The notes under the pieces: generated by a model
Database searches by the model: none
What the model was told of the DNA's origin: nothing
What the model saw: the letters and a program-made list of their open reading frames with translations, nothing else
Shown here: piece after piece, positions 9,674 to 18,387 of the stretch
Layout of the letters: the number at the start of each line of letters is the position of its first letter
Position numbering within the stretch: the stretch's first letter is position 1
Translations under genes and position numbers: made by a program
Source: Virgisporangium aliadipatigenens
Lineage (GTDB): Bacteria; Actinomycetota; Actinomycetes; Mycobacteriales; Micromonosporaceae
Assembly (NCBI RefSeq): GCF_016863615.1
Contig: NZ_BOPF01000002.1
Location: 682,001 to 746,000, forward strand
Direction of reading: 5' to 3'
Length of the DNA: 64,000 nucleotides

Positions 9674-9763
9674 CGTGCCGAAAAATCATCGCGCCGTCGC
9701 TGTCGATTTCGGCGGGGAGCGTTCGTTCAGAGGGTGTAGACAGGCCCGAAGGAGGCGATGGAG

Positions 9764-10105
9764 ATGACGCAGTACCTGCTCGCGGTATACCAGCCCGACG
9801 GTGAGCCGCCGCCGCCCGAGTTCCTCGAACCGATCATGGAAGCGGTCGGCAAGGTCGAACAGGAGTGCAAGGACTCCGGCGCGTGGGTGTTCTCGGGCGG
9901 GCTGACGGGGGCCGAGAGCGCCACGGTGGTGCGCGTGCAGGACGGCCGCGAACTGCTCACCGACGGGCCGTTCGCCGAGGGGAAGGAACACCTCGGCGGC
10001 TTCACCATCGTGGACGTGCCGGACCTGGACGCGGCCCTGGTGTGGGGGAAGAAGTTCGCCGCCGCCACCGGCCTGCCGTTGGAGGTCCGCGCGTTCCGTT
10101 GGTAG
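9764..10105 (+). CDS. YCII-related (DGPF) domain protein
   Basis: 113 residues from the ATG at 9764, which has GGAGG eight bases upstream; the ATG at 9758 would leave only two bases. The [14 protein letters not shown] segment identifies the DGPF/YCII family. These small ferredoxin-like proteins are almost always encoded next to an ECF42 sigma factor, as here, where the sigma frame begins nine bases after this stop. The protein is presumed to be a partner or target of the sigma factor; its chemistry is unknown. Confidence 0.9.
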   Translation: MTQYLLAVYQPDGEPPPPEFLEPIMEAVGKVEQECKDSGAWVFSGGLTGAESATVVRVQDGRELLTDGPFAEGKEHLGGFTIVDVPDLDAALVWGKKFAAATGLPLEVRAFRW

Positions 10106-10113
10106 CAGATCCG

Positions 10114-11310
10114 GTGGTAGTGGATCTCGACTCGCTGTACCGCGCGGAGTACGGCCGCGCGGTCGCGATCGTGACGCGCGTGACGGGTGACCTGGACCTG
10201 GCCGAGGAGTCGGTCCAGGAAGCCTTCACGTCGGCGGCGGCCCGCTGGCCCACGGCCGGGCCGCCGCCGAGCCCGGTGGGCTGGATCATCACGACCGCCC
10301 GCAACAACGCCGTCGACCGGCTGCGCCGCGAGTCCCGCCGGGCGACCAAGGAGGCCGCGTTCGTCGTCGACCCGGAGCCGGAGGAGGTGGGACCCGTGTA
10401 CGACGACCGGCTGCGGCTGATCTTCACCTGTTGCCATCCGGCGCTCGCCCCGGCGGCCCGCGTGGCGCTGACGCTGCGCCTGCTCGGCGGGCTGACGACG
10501 CCGGAGATCGCGCGGGCGTTCCTGGTGCCGGAGAGCACGATGGCGCAGCGGCTGGTGCGCGCCAAGAACAAGATCCGCGAGGCGCGCATCCCGTACCGGG
10601 TGCCGGCCGAGGCGGACCTGCCGGACCGGCTGTCGGGCGTGCTGGCCGTGCTCTACCTGATCTTCAACGAGGGCTACGCGGCCAGCGGCGGCGACGCGCT
10701 GGTGCGCGCCGAGCTGTGCGCCGAGGCGATCCGGCTCGGGCGGGTCCTCGCCGAACTGATGCCCGACGAGCCGGAGGCGCTCGGCCTGCTCGGGCTGATG
10801 CTGCTCATCGAGGCCCGCCGGCCGGCCCGCACGACCCCGGACGGCGCGCTGGTGCGCCTCGCCGACCAGGACCGGACGCGCTGGGACGCCGGACTGCTCG
10901 CCGAGGGGCGGGCCCTGGTGCGCCGCTGCCTGCGCCGCGACCGGCCCGGGCCGTACCAGCTCCAGGCGGCGATCAACGCCGTGCACAGCGACCCGCCGCC
11001 GACCGACTGGGGCCAGATCCTCGCGCTCTACGACCACCTGCTGGCGATCGCGCCGTCGCCGGTGGTCGCGCTGCACCGGGCGGTCGCGGTGGCCGAGGTG
11101 CACGGGCCCGTCGCGGCTCTTCGCCTCGTGGACGAGCTTCCGTTGGAACGGCACCACGTCTACCACGCCGTCCGGGCCGACCTGCTGCGCCGGCTGGGTC
11201 GCACCGATGCGGCCCACGAGGCCTACGGGACGGCCGCCGACCTGACGGGCAACGAGGCCGAACGGGCCTTTCTGAGAGCCGCACAGGAAGCGTTGGTCGA
11301 GCGGCAATAA
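10114..11310 (+). CDS. ECF42-type RNA polymerase sigma factor with C-terminal extension
   Basis: 398 residues if the GTG at 10114 is used; GTG 10120 or TTG 10099 are alternatives. Sigma-70 region 2 ([19 protein letters not shown], with [11 protein letters not shown]) and region 4 ([18 protein letters not shown], then [13 protein letters not shown]) fill the first half. The second half is a TPR-like helical extension of about 200 residues (EGYAAS near 188, [22 protein letters not shown] near 310), diagnostic of the ECF42 group, which uses this extension instead of an anti-sigma factor. It probably transcribes the YCII gene upstream and itself. Confidence 0.93.
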   Translation: MVVDLDSLYRAEYGRAVAIVTRVTGDLDLAEESVQEAFTSAAARWPTAGPPPSPVGWIITTARNNAVDRLRRESRRATKEAAFVVDPEPEEVGPVYDDRLRLIFTCCHPALAPAARVALTLRLLGGLTTPEIARAFLVPESTMAQRLVRAKNKIREARIPYRVPAEADLPDRLSGVLAVLYLIFNEGYAASGGDALVRAELCAEAIRLGRVLAELMPDEPEALGLLGLMLLIEARRPARTTPDGALVRLADQDRTRWDAGLLAEGRALVRRCLRRDRPGPYQLQAAINAVHSDPPPTDWGQILALYDHLLAIAPSPVVALHRAVAVAEVHGPVAALRLVDELPLERHHVYHAVRADLLRRLGRTDAAHEAYGTAADLTGNEAERAFLRAAQEALVERQ

Positions 11311-11330
11311 CGCGTGTAATGCTGGGCGAC

Positions 11331-12506
11331 ATGTCAGCTGACGTGGTTCAACCGGCGCGGCGCTCCCTCGTGCGGCCGCTCCTCTTCGGGCTCATCCTCA
11401 TCACCCTGCTGGGGCTGCTGTTCGGTGTGCCGTGGTGGACCCTCGTCGCCGCCGGGCAGTGGCCGACCGGTGTGTTCGTGGCGGGCACGGCGCTGTTCGC
11501 GGTGGCGGTGCTGGCGTTCCCCGTGCTGATGTTCCGGGGACACGCGCGGGGCAACGACGGCGCGACGGTCACCGCGGACGTCCTCCTCGGCGCGATCTGG
11601 GTGCTCTTCACCTGGTCCGTGATCGGCAACCTGCTGCGGCTCGCGCTGATCGCCGCCGGGGTCGAGGACCCGACGCGCTCCCGCGCCGTCGCCGTCTCGG
11701 TCACCGTGATCTCGGCCGTCCTGCTCATCTGGGGGAACGTCGAAGCGATGCGGATCCCGCGCATCCGCCGGGTCACGGTCGACCTCCCACGCCTCGCGCC
11801 CGGCCTGGACGGCACCAAGGTCGTCCTGATCACCGACACCCACTACGGCCCGATCGACCGCGTCGCCTGGTCCAAGGGCGTCACCGAGGCCGTGAACGCG
11901 CTCGAGCCCGACATCGTCTGCCACACCGGCGACATCGCCGACGGCAGCGTGGAGCAGCGCCGCGACCAGGCCGCCCCGCTCGCCGACATCCGCGCGAAGC
12001 TCGCCCGCACCTACGTGACCGGCAACCACGAGTACTTCGGCGAGGCCGACGTCTGGATGACGCACATGCGCGACCTCGGCTGGGAAGCGCTGCACAACCG
12101 GCACATCGTCGTCGAACGCGACGGCGCGTCGCTGGTGATCGCCGGCGTCGACGACCGCACCGCCAAGAACTCCCGCCTGCCCGGCCACCGCGCCGACCAC
12201 GCCACCGCCCTCGCCGGGGCCGACCCCGACCTGCCGGTGCTGCTGCTGGCGCACCAGCCGAAGCAGATCGACGACGCGGTCGCGCACGGCGTCGACCTGC
12301 AGCTGTCCGGGCACACGCACGGCGGGCAGATCTGGCCGTTCTCCTGGCTGGTGCGCCTCGACCAGCCGGTGGTGCAGGGCCTGTCCCGGCACGGCGCGCG
12401 CACCCAGCTCTACACCAGCCGCGGCACGGGTTTCTGGGGGCCGCCGTTCCGGGTGTTCGCGCCGAGCGAGATCACCGAACTGACGCTGCGGTCCGGGGCG
12501 GCGTGA
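11331..12506 (+). CDS. membrane-anchored metallophosphoesterase
   Basis: 391 residues from the ATG at 11331 (an ATG at 11319 is possible). About four TM segments occupy residues 15-130, followed by a calcineurin-like domain with ITDTHYG near 162, HTGDIADG near 190, GNHEY near 223 and SGHTHGGQ near 322, all metal ligands present. The arrangement resembles the YkuE-like group of membrane-bound phosphoesterases. It follows the sigma gene by 20 bases and its stop overlaps the next start (GTGA), so it may be in the same transcription unit. The substrate is unknown. Confidence 0.9.
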   Translation: MSADVVQPARRSLVRPLLFGLILITLLGLLFGVPWWTLVAAGQWPTGVFVAGTALFAVAVLAFPVLMFRGHARGNDGATVTADVLLGAIWVLFTWSVIGNLLRLALIAAGVEDPTRSRAVAVSVTVISAVLLIWGNVEAMRIPRIRRVTVDLPRLAPGLDGTKVVLITDTHYGPIDRVAWSKGVTEAVNALEPDIVCHTGDIADGSVEQRRDQAAPLADIRAKLARTYVTGNHEYFGEADVWMTHMRDLGWEALHNRHIVVERDGASLVIAGVDDRTAKNSRLPGHRADHATALAGADPDLPVLLLAHQPKQIDDAVAHGVDLQLSGHTHGGQIWPFSWLVRLDQPVVQGLSRHGARTQLYTSRGTGFWGPPFRVFAPSEITELTLRSGAA

Positions 12507-13177
12507 GGATCACGGTCGGGGCGCGGTTCAACGGGCCGCCCGGGTCGGGGAACGGTGGATACTGCGCGGGGCTCTTCGCCTCGGGTGCGGGGCTCTTTTC
12601 CTCGGGTGCGGGCAGTGCGGTCGAGGTGACGTTGCGCAAGCCGCCGCCGCTCGACACGCCGCTGTCCATTGTGGACGGTGAGGTGCGGGCACCGGACGGG
12701 ACGCTCGTCGCCACCGTGTCCGTGGGGGCACCGGTCACGGAGACCGTGCCGGCGGTGCCGTGGGACGTGGCGGAGGCGGCCGCGCGGACGTACGACGGGT
12801 TCGCCGGGCATCCGTTCGGGACGTGCTACGTGTGCGGGCCGGACCGCGTGGACGGGCTGGGCATCTACCCCGGACGGCTCGCCGACGGGACGACCGCGGC
12901 GCCGTGGACCGTGCCGGGCGAGGTCGGCCCCGAGACGGTGTGGGCCGCACTCGACTGCCCCGGCGGCTGGACCGTCCTCGGGCCGGACCGCGCCTGCGTG
13001 CTGGGGCGCATCGCCGTTCACATGAGGGAACTGCCGAAGCCCGGATCGCGGTGCGTCGTCCGCGGCGCGCTCGTGACGTCCGAGGGGCGCAAATCCCTGG
13101 TGCACACGACGCTGTACGGGCCCGACGGGGCCGAACTGGCGCGGGCCCGGGCCACCTGGATCGAGATCACGATCTGA
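12503..13177 (+). CDS. hotdog-fold thioesterase-like protein
   Basis: 224 residues, starting with a GTG that overlaps the previous stop by four bases. The pattern FNGPPGSGNGGY near the N-terminus, a CYVCG near residue 110 and the closing strands resemble actinobacterial proteins annotated as hotdog-fold or acyl-thioesterase-like. A seven-residue duplication (AGLFASG then AGLFSSG) lies just after the GNGGY helix start, where relatives have a shorter loop (from memory of the family). Enzyme activity is not assured: I see no clear catalytic Asp/Glu motif. Confidence 0.65.
   Translation: MRITVGARFNGPPGSGNGGYCAGLFASGAGLFSSGAGSAVEVTLRKPPPLDTPLSIVDGEVRAPDGTLVATVSVGAPVTETVPAVPWDVAEAAARTYDGFAGHPFGTCYVCGPDRVDGLGIYPGRLADGTTAAPWTVPGEVGPETVWAALDCPGGWTVLGPDRACVLGRIAVHMRELPKPGSRCVVRGALVTSEGRKSLVHTTLYGPDGAELARARATWIEITI
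12566..12607 (+). repeat. 21-bp in-frame tandem duplication
   Basis: Two adjacent 21-base copies (12566-12586 and 12587-12607) differ at only two positions and encode AGLFASG and AGLFSSG in the hotdog-like gene. The near identity suggests a recent slippage event. Confidence 0.8.
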
Positions 13178-13247
13178 CCGGCTACCGGATCGCCCAGAGT
13201 TGGCCGCCGGGGGGCCGCCGCGGCCGGGCGGGCGCGTCGGCGCGGCC

Positions 13248-13253
13248 TAGCAT
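13248..13253 (+). promoter_or_regulatory. -10 element for the acetyltransferase gene, probable leaderless start
   Basis: TAGCAT is six bases before the GTG at 13260, with no ribosome-binding site. Confidence 0.5.
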
Positions 13254-13259
13254 GACCCG

Positions 13260-13787
13260 GTGAACGAAAAGTTGACCTACCGCACCGCCACCGAGGACGA
13301 CGTGCCCGCCCTGGTGGAACTGGTGCAGTCGGCCTATCGCGGCGACGTCAGCCGGCAGGGCTGGACCAACGAGGCGGACATCCTCGAGGGCCAGCGCGTC
13401 GACGCCGAGATGGTGACCGCCGCGGTGAACGACCTCGCCGCCGTCGTGATCGTCGCGCACGCCGGCGCCGAGATGGTTGCCTGCTGCCACCTCGAACGGC
13501 GGGACGGCTTCGCCTTCTTCGGGATGTTCGCCGTGCGGCCCACGCTGCAGCGCGGCGGAGTGGGGCGGGCGGTGCTCGCCGAGGCCGAACGCGTCGCGCG
13601 CACCGACTGGGACGTGGCCGAGGTGCGGATGACCGTCATCGGCCTGCGCGAGGAGCTGATCGCCTGGTACGAACGGCGTGGCTACGCGCGCACCGGCGAG
13701 TCGAAGCCGTTCCCGTACGGGGACCTCCGCATCGGCGTGCCGCTGCGGAACGACCTGCGCCTCGTGGTCCTGTCGAAGAAGGTCTGA
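13260..13787 (+). CDS. GNAT family N-acetyltransferase
   Basis: 175 residues covering a single GNAT domain. The acetyl-CoA pyrophosphate-binding segment is FAVRPTLQRGGVGRAVL near residue 92, and the final substrate-side motif is IAWYERRGYARTGE near 135. The HLERRDGFAFFGMFAV strand precedes it as expected. The target is unknown; the family acetylates amines on small molecules or proteins. The start is a GTG that fits a leaderless transcript. Confidence 0.9.
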   Translation: MNEKLTYRTATEDDVPALVELVQSAYRGDVSRQGWTNEADILEGQRVDAEMVTAAVNDLAAVVIVAHAGAEMVACCHLERRDGFAFFGMFAVRPTLQRGGVGRAVLAEAERVARTDWDVAEVRMTVIGLREELIAWYERRGYARTGESKPFPYGDLRIGVPLRNDLRLVVLSKKV

Positions 13788-14072
13788 CCGCTTTTCGTGC
13801 GCCGATCTTGCCCGGCGCTCGTGGCGTCGGCGGCGGCGCGTCCCCGTGTCGCCTGCGTCGCCTGCGTCGATCTTGCAGTTGTGGTGCCCGTTGTGTTGAT
13901 TTTGGCGGTGATTGTTCCCGCCATAGGTGCAAGCTCGATGAGCGGTGCGGCCTGGTGCGGCCTGGTGGGTCCCGGTGCCGGGCGTGGGTGACGGGCGCCC
14001 CGGCAGGGCGACCGGCTTGGGCGCGGGGGCGCATCCGAGGGCGACGGCGTCTCGGGTCGCCGCCCGCCGCAT

Positions 14073-14305
14073 GGGTGATGTCCGGTGTGTCGGCTGTCAG
14101 CCGCCTGCCGCCGTCGGGTGATGTCCGTGGGTCAGCCGCCCGCGTCCGCTGTCGGGGGTTATGCGCCAAGCGCGGCCCGCCGGTGATGTTTCCTGCGTCG
14201 GCCGCTCGCCGCCCGCCGCCGGGGCGATGTGCCGTGCGTCGGCTGTCGGCCACTGCCCCGGCGGGGTGATGTGCCGTGCGTCCGTCGACCGCCGCCGTGG
14301 ATGGG
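14073..14305. repeat. degenerate 40-43 bp repeat array in a gene-free region
   Basis: The 567 bases between the acetyltransferase stop and the DUF5682 stop contain no credible gene. The right half holds imperfect direct repeats built on (G/C)GGTGATGTGCCGTGCGTCG. Copies start near 14073, 14116, 14180, 14222 and 14264, with a weaker one near 14156; the last three are 42 bases apart. The left half (13788-14072) is plain G+C-rich sequence in which I see nothing. Confidence 0.6.
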
Positions 14306-14309
14306 TGGG

Positions 14310-14350
14310 CCGGCCGCGCGGGGCCTGGGAAATTGTCACCGCGCGGCCGG
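14310..14350 (-). terminator. terminator of the MoxR/VWA/DUF5682 operon
   Basis: A perfect 12-bp G+C stem (arms 14310-14321 and 14339-14350) with a 17-base loop begins four bases after the stop of the DUF5682 gene. No T-run follows, as is usual in actinomycetes. Confidence 0.7.
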
Positions 14351-14354
14351 GGCT

Positions 14355-17180
14355 TCAGGGTGACAGCAGCGCCGCGAGGGCGCGTGCCGTCTCGGGATGG
14401 GACTCCAGCAGGGCCTGCGCCTCGGCGGCGCCCGTTCCGGTGGTGCCGTGTGCGCCGTTGACGCCGGCCGGTCCGGCCCCGGCGGGGGTCACCGCGCGCC
14501 AGCCGGGCTCGAGGCCGAGGAGCGCGGCCAGCGCGTCCGTCGCCGCCGGGTGCGCCGCGAGCAGGTCGGCCGCCGGCCCACCGACGGGCAGCGCGACGGC
14601 CGTGTGCGTCGCCGGAGCGGTGCGGCGCTCCCAGGGTGGGGTCCAGGCGTCGACGGCGGCCAGGCCGGCCGGGAAGGTCCGCGCCGCTTCGCGCACCAGC
14701 ACGGGGACCAGTTCGCCCGCCTGCTCCTTGAGCGTGGTGATCAATGTCGGCAGCCACGGCAGCAGCACTGGATCCGGCAGCCGCGCGAACGCCTTCGACA
14801 TGGCCTCCACGACGAAGCCCGCGAGGCCCGGTGCCGGTTCGAGGGACTGCACGAAGCCGCTCAGGTACTGCGGGAACGCCGGCACCACCAGCGGGTTGTC
14901 GAGCAGCGCGTCGGTCCGCTCACGCAGTTCGGCGATCGTGAGCTGGCCCAACTGCGTGCGTGCCGCCCACAGCAGCGCCACCTTGGCGGGCGACTCCGGA
15001 TGCGACTGCCGCACGGCCAGTTCGAGCTGCGCCCGGTCGCAGCCCAGCGACAGCGCGAGGCTCTCCAGCGTGAACAGGAAACCGAGCATCGCGGCCACCT
15101 GCCGCACCGGCGTCTCGTCCTCGACGAAAGCCGTCGGCAGCAGCGTGCAGTAGTGCGCGTACCCGACCTTGACGAACTCCTCGCACCAGTGCGGCAGCGC
15201 GGGCTCGGCCGTCCGGTAGTAGGCGAGCAGGCCGCGGATGCGGCGCAGCACCTCGGGGGCGTCGTCGACGGTGCGCTCGGCGGCGAGCAGTTCGACGGCG
15301 CGGCCGCCCAACTCGTCGGTGAAGCGCCTGCTGTCGAGGTACAGCAGCGCGTCCTCCACCGCTTCGAGCGCCTTCGCGGCGGTCGCCTGCGGCTCCCGGA
15401 CGGCTTTGCGCAGCCGCTGCTCGAGCACCTGCTCGACGGTGACGCCCTCGTAGCCGAGTTCGATGATGGCGCGCTGGTTGCGGCCGATGTCGAGATCCCA
15501 GCTCTCCTGCGGCGAACGCTGGCCGAGCCGCCGCTGGCCCATGATCGGCCGCACCGCGCCCCGCGGCAGCAGCCGGCGCAGCACCCACAGCAGGTGCGAA
15601 CAGGGCACCAGCTCCGGCTCGGCGTCGAGATTCATCAGCGCCCGCTGGATGGTGCGCCGGTCGAGGTCGAGGCCCAACGGCGCGAGCCGGTCGTAGACGT
15701 CGCGGGCCAGCGGCGGCAACGCGTCGTAGCCCACCTGCCCGATCCGGTCGCCGCCGAGCAGGATCTCGCACAGGCGGCGGACGTCCCGCCGGCCCGGCAC
15801 CACGTCCTTCTCGATGCACGTGACGGCCGCGTCCTGGAAGTCGTACGGGGTGGGGCGGCGCCGGTTGCGCATCCCGGCCAGGAGGATCGACGTCTCGAAG
15901 ACCGCGATCGCGTCGGCGGTGCTCGCCAGGTAGCCGTTGCGGCGGGCGAGGCGCACGATGTCGACGCTCCAGCCGAGCAGTTCCTCCTCGTCCAGGCCGT
16001 GCAGGAGGGGTGGGCCGGAGAGGAACCCGCTCAACCGGTCGGTCGTGGGCGGGTCGACGACCGGCTGCGCGGCGAGTGCCTTTTTCGCCCGTTTGCGGCT
16101 GCCCTGCTGGCCGTCGAGCTGGAACGGCGTCACCGCGTAACGCGTCAGCGCCCGGCTCCACGTGGCGCCCGCGATCGACACCGACCCCGACGCCAGCCCG
16201 AACTGCGCCTCGATCGCCCCGTGGCTCGACGGGATCAACCCGTACAGCCATCGGGTGGCGGTGCGCGGCGACGGTTCGTAGGCCTCGGCGGGCTCCGCCG
16301 ACCCGAACTGCGCCACCCGGCTCGCGGCGTGGAACGCACCGCACACGTACAGGCAGTCGGCCCGGTCGGTGCCGGTCGCCGCGAGATGTTCGCGCATGCG
16401 GGTCCACATGTAGCGCTCGCGGTCCTCGTCGCGGGCGAGCCGCTCATCGCCCCGGGACGGTGCCAGCCGGCGGAACAGGCTGCCGATGAGCACCATCACC
16501 TGGCGGTACTCCTCGTAGTCCGCCCCGACGAGCGGCTGCTCCACGTACTGGTCCCACCACTCCGACCAGTGCCGCACCTTGCCGTGGTGCAGCAGGTGCT
16601 CCTCCAACTCCGCGAAGCGGGGCCGCAGGTCGCCGATCTCGATGCCGACGGCGTCGCCGTGCAGATCGGTCTCCTCGTCGTCCACTGTGGACTGCGGAGT
16701 CTCGGGTTCGCGCGGCAGCCACTGGAACACGTGGTCCGTGGAGCGGTCGACGAGGACCAGTTCGACGCCGGGCGTGTCCAACGCGTAGGCGATCGCCTGG
16801 TACTCGGCCGACGCCTCGGTGATCGGTGCGACGACGTTGAGCGGCGACCAGTCCTTCGGAAAGCCGTCGGTCTCGGACGCGAACGCCTGCAGCGCCACCG
16901 GCAGGCGGCAGTTACGCAGCTCGTCGAGGAGGGGGCGCAGGTCCTCACACAGTTCCAGATAAATGACCTTGGGCTGCTTGGCCCGCAGCCGGCGCACCAT
17001 CGCCAGCCCCGACGAGGGGGAGTGGTGGCACACCGGGAAGATCTCCAACGGCTCGGCGAGCGCGCGGTCGACGTCGTCGACGATCCCGGCCAGGATCTCG
17101 GACAGCGCGTCGGGGCCGCCGGCGAAGCGCGCGGCGGCGTCGACCAGCTGCCCGCGCAGGGCGGAGAAAGCGCCGCTCAT
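14355..17180 (-). CDS. DUF5682 family protein
   Basis: 941 residues, the last gene of a five-gene operon. The N-terminal region has EIFPVCHHSPSSG near residue 47 and YLELCEDL near 75, the DUF5682 signature; the HH/E pattern recalls the ChaN/TraB/erythromycin-esterase type fold, which is an inference. A CGAFHAASRV segment near 280 may be a further active-site or metal-site element. The C-terminal 450 residues are helical with no motif I recognise. DUF5682 genes occur elsewhere beside a MoxR ATPase and a VWA protein, as here. The biochemical function is not established. Confidence 0.85.
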   Translation of the reverse strand: MSGAFSALRGQLVDAAARFAGGPDALSEILAGIVDDVDRALAEPLEIFPVCHHSPSSGLAMVRRLRAKQPKVIYLELCEDLRPLLDELRNCRLPVALQAFASETDGFPKDWSPLNVVAPITEASAEYQAIAYALDTPGVELVLVDRSTDHVFQWLPREPETPQSTVDDEETDLHGDAVGIEIGDLRPRFAELEEHLLHHGKVRHWSEWWDQYVEQPLVGADYEEYRQVMVLIGSLFRRLAPSRGDERLARDEDRERYMWTRMREHLAATGTDRADCLYVCGAFHAASRVAQFGSAEPAEAYEPSPRTATRWLYGLIPSSHGAIEAQFGLASGSVSIAGATWSRALTRYAVTPFQLDGQQGSRKRAKKALAAQPVVDPPTTDRLSGFLSGPPLLHGLDEEELLGWSVDIVRLARRNGYLASTADAIAVFETSILLAGMRNRRRPTPYDFQDAAVTCIEKDVVPGRRDVRRLCEILLGGDRIGQVGYDALPPLARDVYDRLAPLGLDLDRRTIQRALMNLDAEPELVPCSHLLWVLRRLLPRGAVRPIMGQRRLGQRSPQESWDLDIGRNQRAIIELGYEGVTVEQVLEQRLRKAVREPQATAAKALEAVEDALLYLDSRRFTDELGGRAVELLAAERTVDDAPEVLRRIRGLLAYYRTAEPALPHWCEEFVKVGYAHYCTLLPTAFVEDETPVRQVAAMLGFLFTLESLALSLGCDRAQLELAVRQSHPESPAKVALLWAARTQLGQLTIAELRERTDALLDNPLVVPAFPQYLSGFVQSLEPAPGLAGFVVEAMSKAFARLPDPVLLPWLPTLITTLKEQAGELVPVLVREAARTFPAGLAAVDAWTPPWERRTAPATHTAVALPVGGPAADLLAAHPAATDALAALLGLEPGWRAVTPAGAGPAGVNGAHGTTGTGAAEAQALLESHPETARALAALLSP

Positions 17181-17259
17181 GTCACCGCCTCGCTTCGCTC
17201 ACCGGCGCCATGAGACGCGTGGCGCGCAGTGCTGATGATTCGCTCCCGCAAGCGTCCGC

Positions 17260-18375
17260 TCATGACAGTGTGCTGATCGCCTGGCGGCCGCCCTCCAGGA
17301 ACGCCGGCCACTCGCCGCCGTCCTGCTTGCTGCGCGGCTCCACGACACCGTGCCAGTACTTGTTGAGGATGGCCAGGTCCTCGGGGCTGCGCCGGGCCAG
17401 CGACCCGACCAGCGAGCCGGCGAGCGTCTCCGCCCGCAGCGTGCGGTCGCCGAAGAAGTTGCTGTGCAGCACCGCGTCCTCCAGCACGCCGATCTGCTCG
17501 GCGGTCGACAGCGCGGACTCCAGCCGCTCGTCGTCGCTGCCCGCCGCCGCGGACGCCGCGCGCAGGTCGGCGAAGCTCTGCAGCAGGATGTCGAGCAGCG
17601 TCGGCGGCACCTCCAGCTCGATCTCGTGCCGGCGCAGCAGCTCGACCGTGCGGAACCGGACGATCTCCGCCTCGCTCTTCTTGTTGGTCACCACGGGGAT
17701 GCGCACGAAGTTGAAGCGCCGCTTGAGGGCGGACGACAGGTCGTTGACTCCCCGGTCGCGGCTGTTGGCCGTCGCGATGATGGAGAAGCCGGGCTGCGCG
17801 AACGCGATGTTGTCGGTGCTCAGCTCCGGGATGGAGATGTACTTCTCGGACAGGATCGAGATGAGCGCGTCCTGCACGTCGCTGGTAGAACGGGTCAGCT
17901 CCTCGAAGCGCCCGATGCGGCCGGTCTCCATCGCCGTCATGATCGGCGAGGGGATCATCGACGCGCGGGACTGTCCCTTGGCGATCACCATCGAGACGTT
18001 CCACGAGTACTTGATGTGGTCCTCGGTCGTGCCCGCGGTGCCCTGCACGACCAGGGTCGAGTTGCGGCAGATGGCCGCGGCGAGCAGTTCGGCCAGCCAG
18101 GACTTGCCGGTGCCCGGGTCGCCGATCAGCAGCAGCCCGCGGTCGGAGGCGAGCGTCACGATGCTGCGTTCGACGAAGCTCCGGTCGCCGAACCACTTCT
18201 GGCTCACCTCGCGGTCGAGCCCGTCGGCGCGTTCGGAGCCGAGAATGAACAACCGCACCATGCGTGGGCTCAGCCGCCACGTGAACGGCTTGGGCGCGTC
18301 GTCGATCGACTCCAGCCAGTCGAGCTCCTCGGCGTACTTGACCTCGGCCGGCGGGCGCAGAATCTCGTCGGACAT
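17260..18375 (-). CDS. MoxR-type AAA+ ATPase
   Basis: 371 residues. Walker A is GDPGTGKS near residues 84-91. The position where Walker B is expected reads GRFEELTRS, so the usual Asp-Glu pair appears as Glu-Glu. Sensor 1 is IIATANSRDRG near 205 and the arginine-finger region is SALKRRFNF near 223. The protein belongs to the MoxR clade of chaperone-like ATPases, which usually act with a VWA protein to insert metals or remodel a partner. SD AGGAG lies nine bases before the ATG. The gene is 12 bases downstream of the VWA gene and 79 upstream of the DUF5682 gene. Confidence 0.92.
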   Translation of the reverse strand: MSDEILRPPAEVKYAEELDWLESIDDAPKPFTWRLSPRMVRLFILGSERADGLDREVSQKWFGDRSFVERSIVTLASDRGLLLIGDPGTGKSWLAELLAAAICRNSTLVVQGTAGTTEDHIKYSWNVSMVIAKGQSRASMIPSPIMTAMETGRIGRFEELTRSTSDVQDALISILSEKYISIPELSTDNIAFAQPGFSIIATANSRDRGVNDLSSALKRRFNFVRIPVVTNKKSEAEIVRFRTVELLRRHEIELEVPPTLLDILLQSFADLRAASAAAGSDDERLESALSTAEQIGVLEDAVLHSNFFGDRTLRAETLAGSLVGSLARRSPEDLAILNKYWHGVVEPRSKQDGGEWPAFLEGGRQAISTLS

Positions 18376-18387
18376 TGCGGTGCTCTC

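Noticed and set aside
10431-11330. Extension of the second metallophosphoesterase into the sigma gene
   Set aside because: This part of the frame is the antiphase reading of the ECF42 gene; the TM helices begin only after 11331.
13788-14354. Short frames on both strands in the 567-base space before the DUF5682 operon end
   Set aside because: No ribosome sites or codon bias; the frames follow the repeats.
14397-17213. A 938-codon open frame on the plus strand
   Set aside because: It lies opposite the DUF5682 gene, which has the better codon pattern and operon context.
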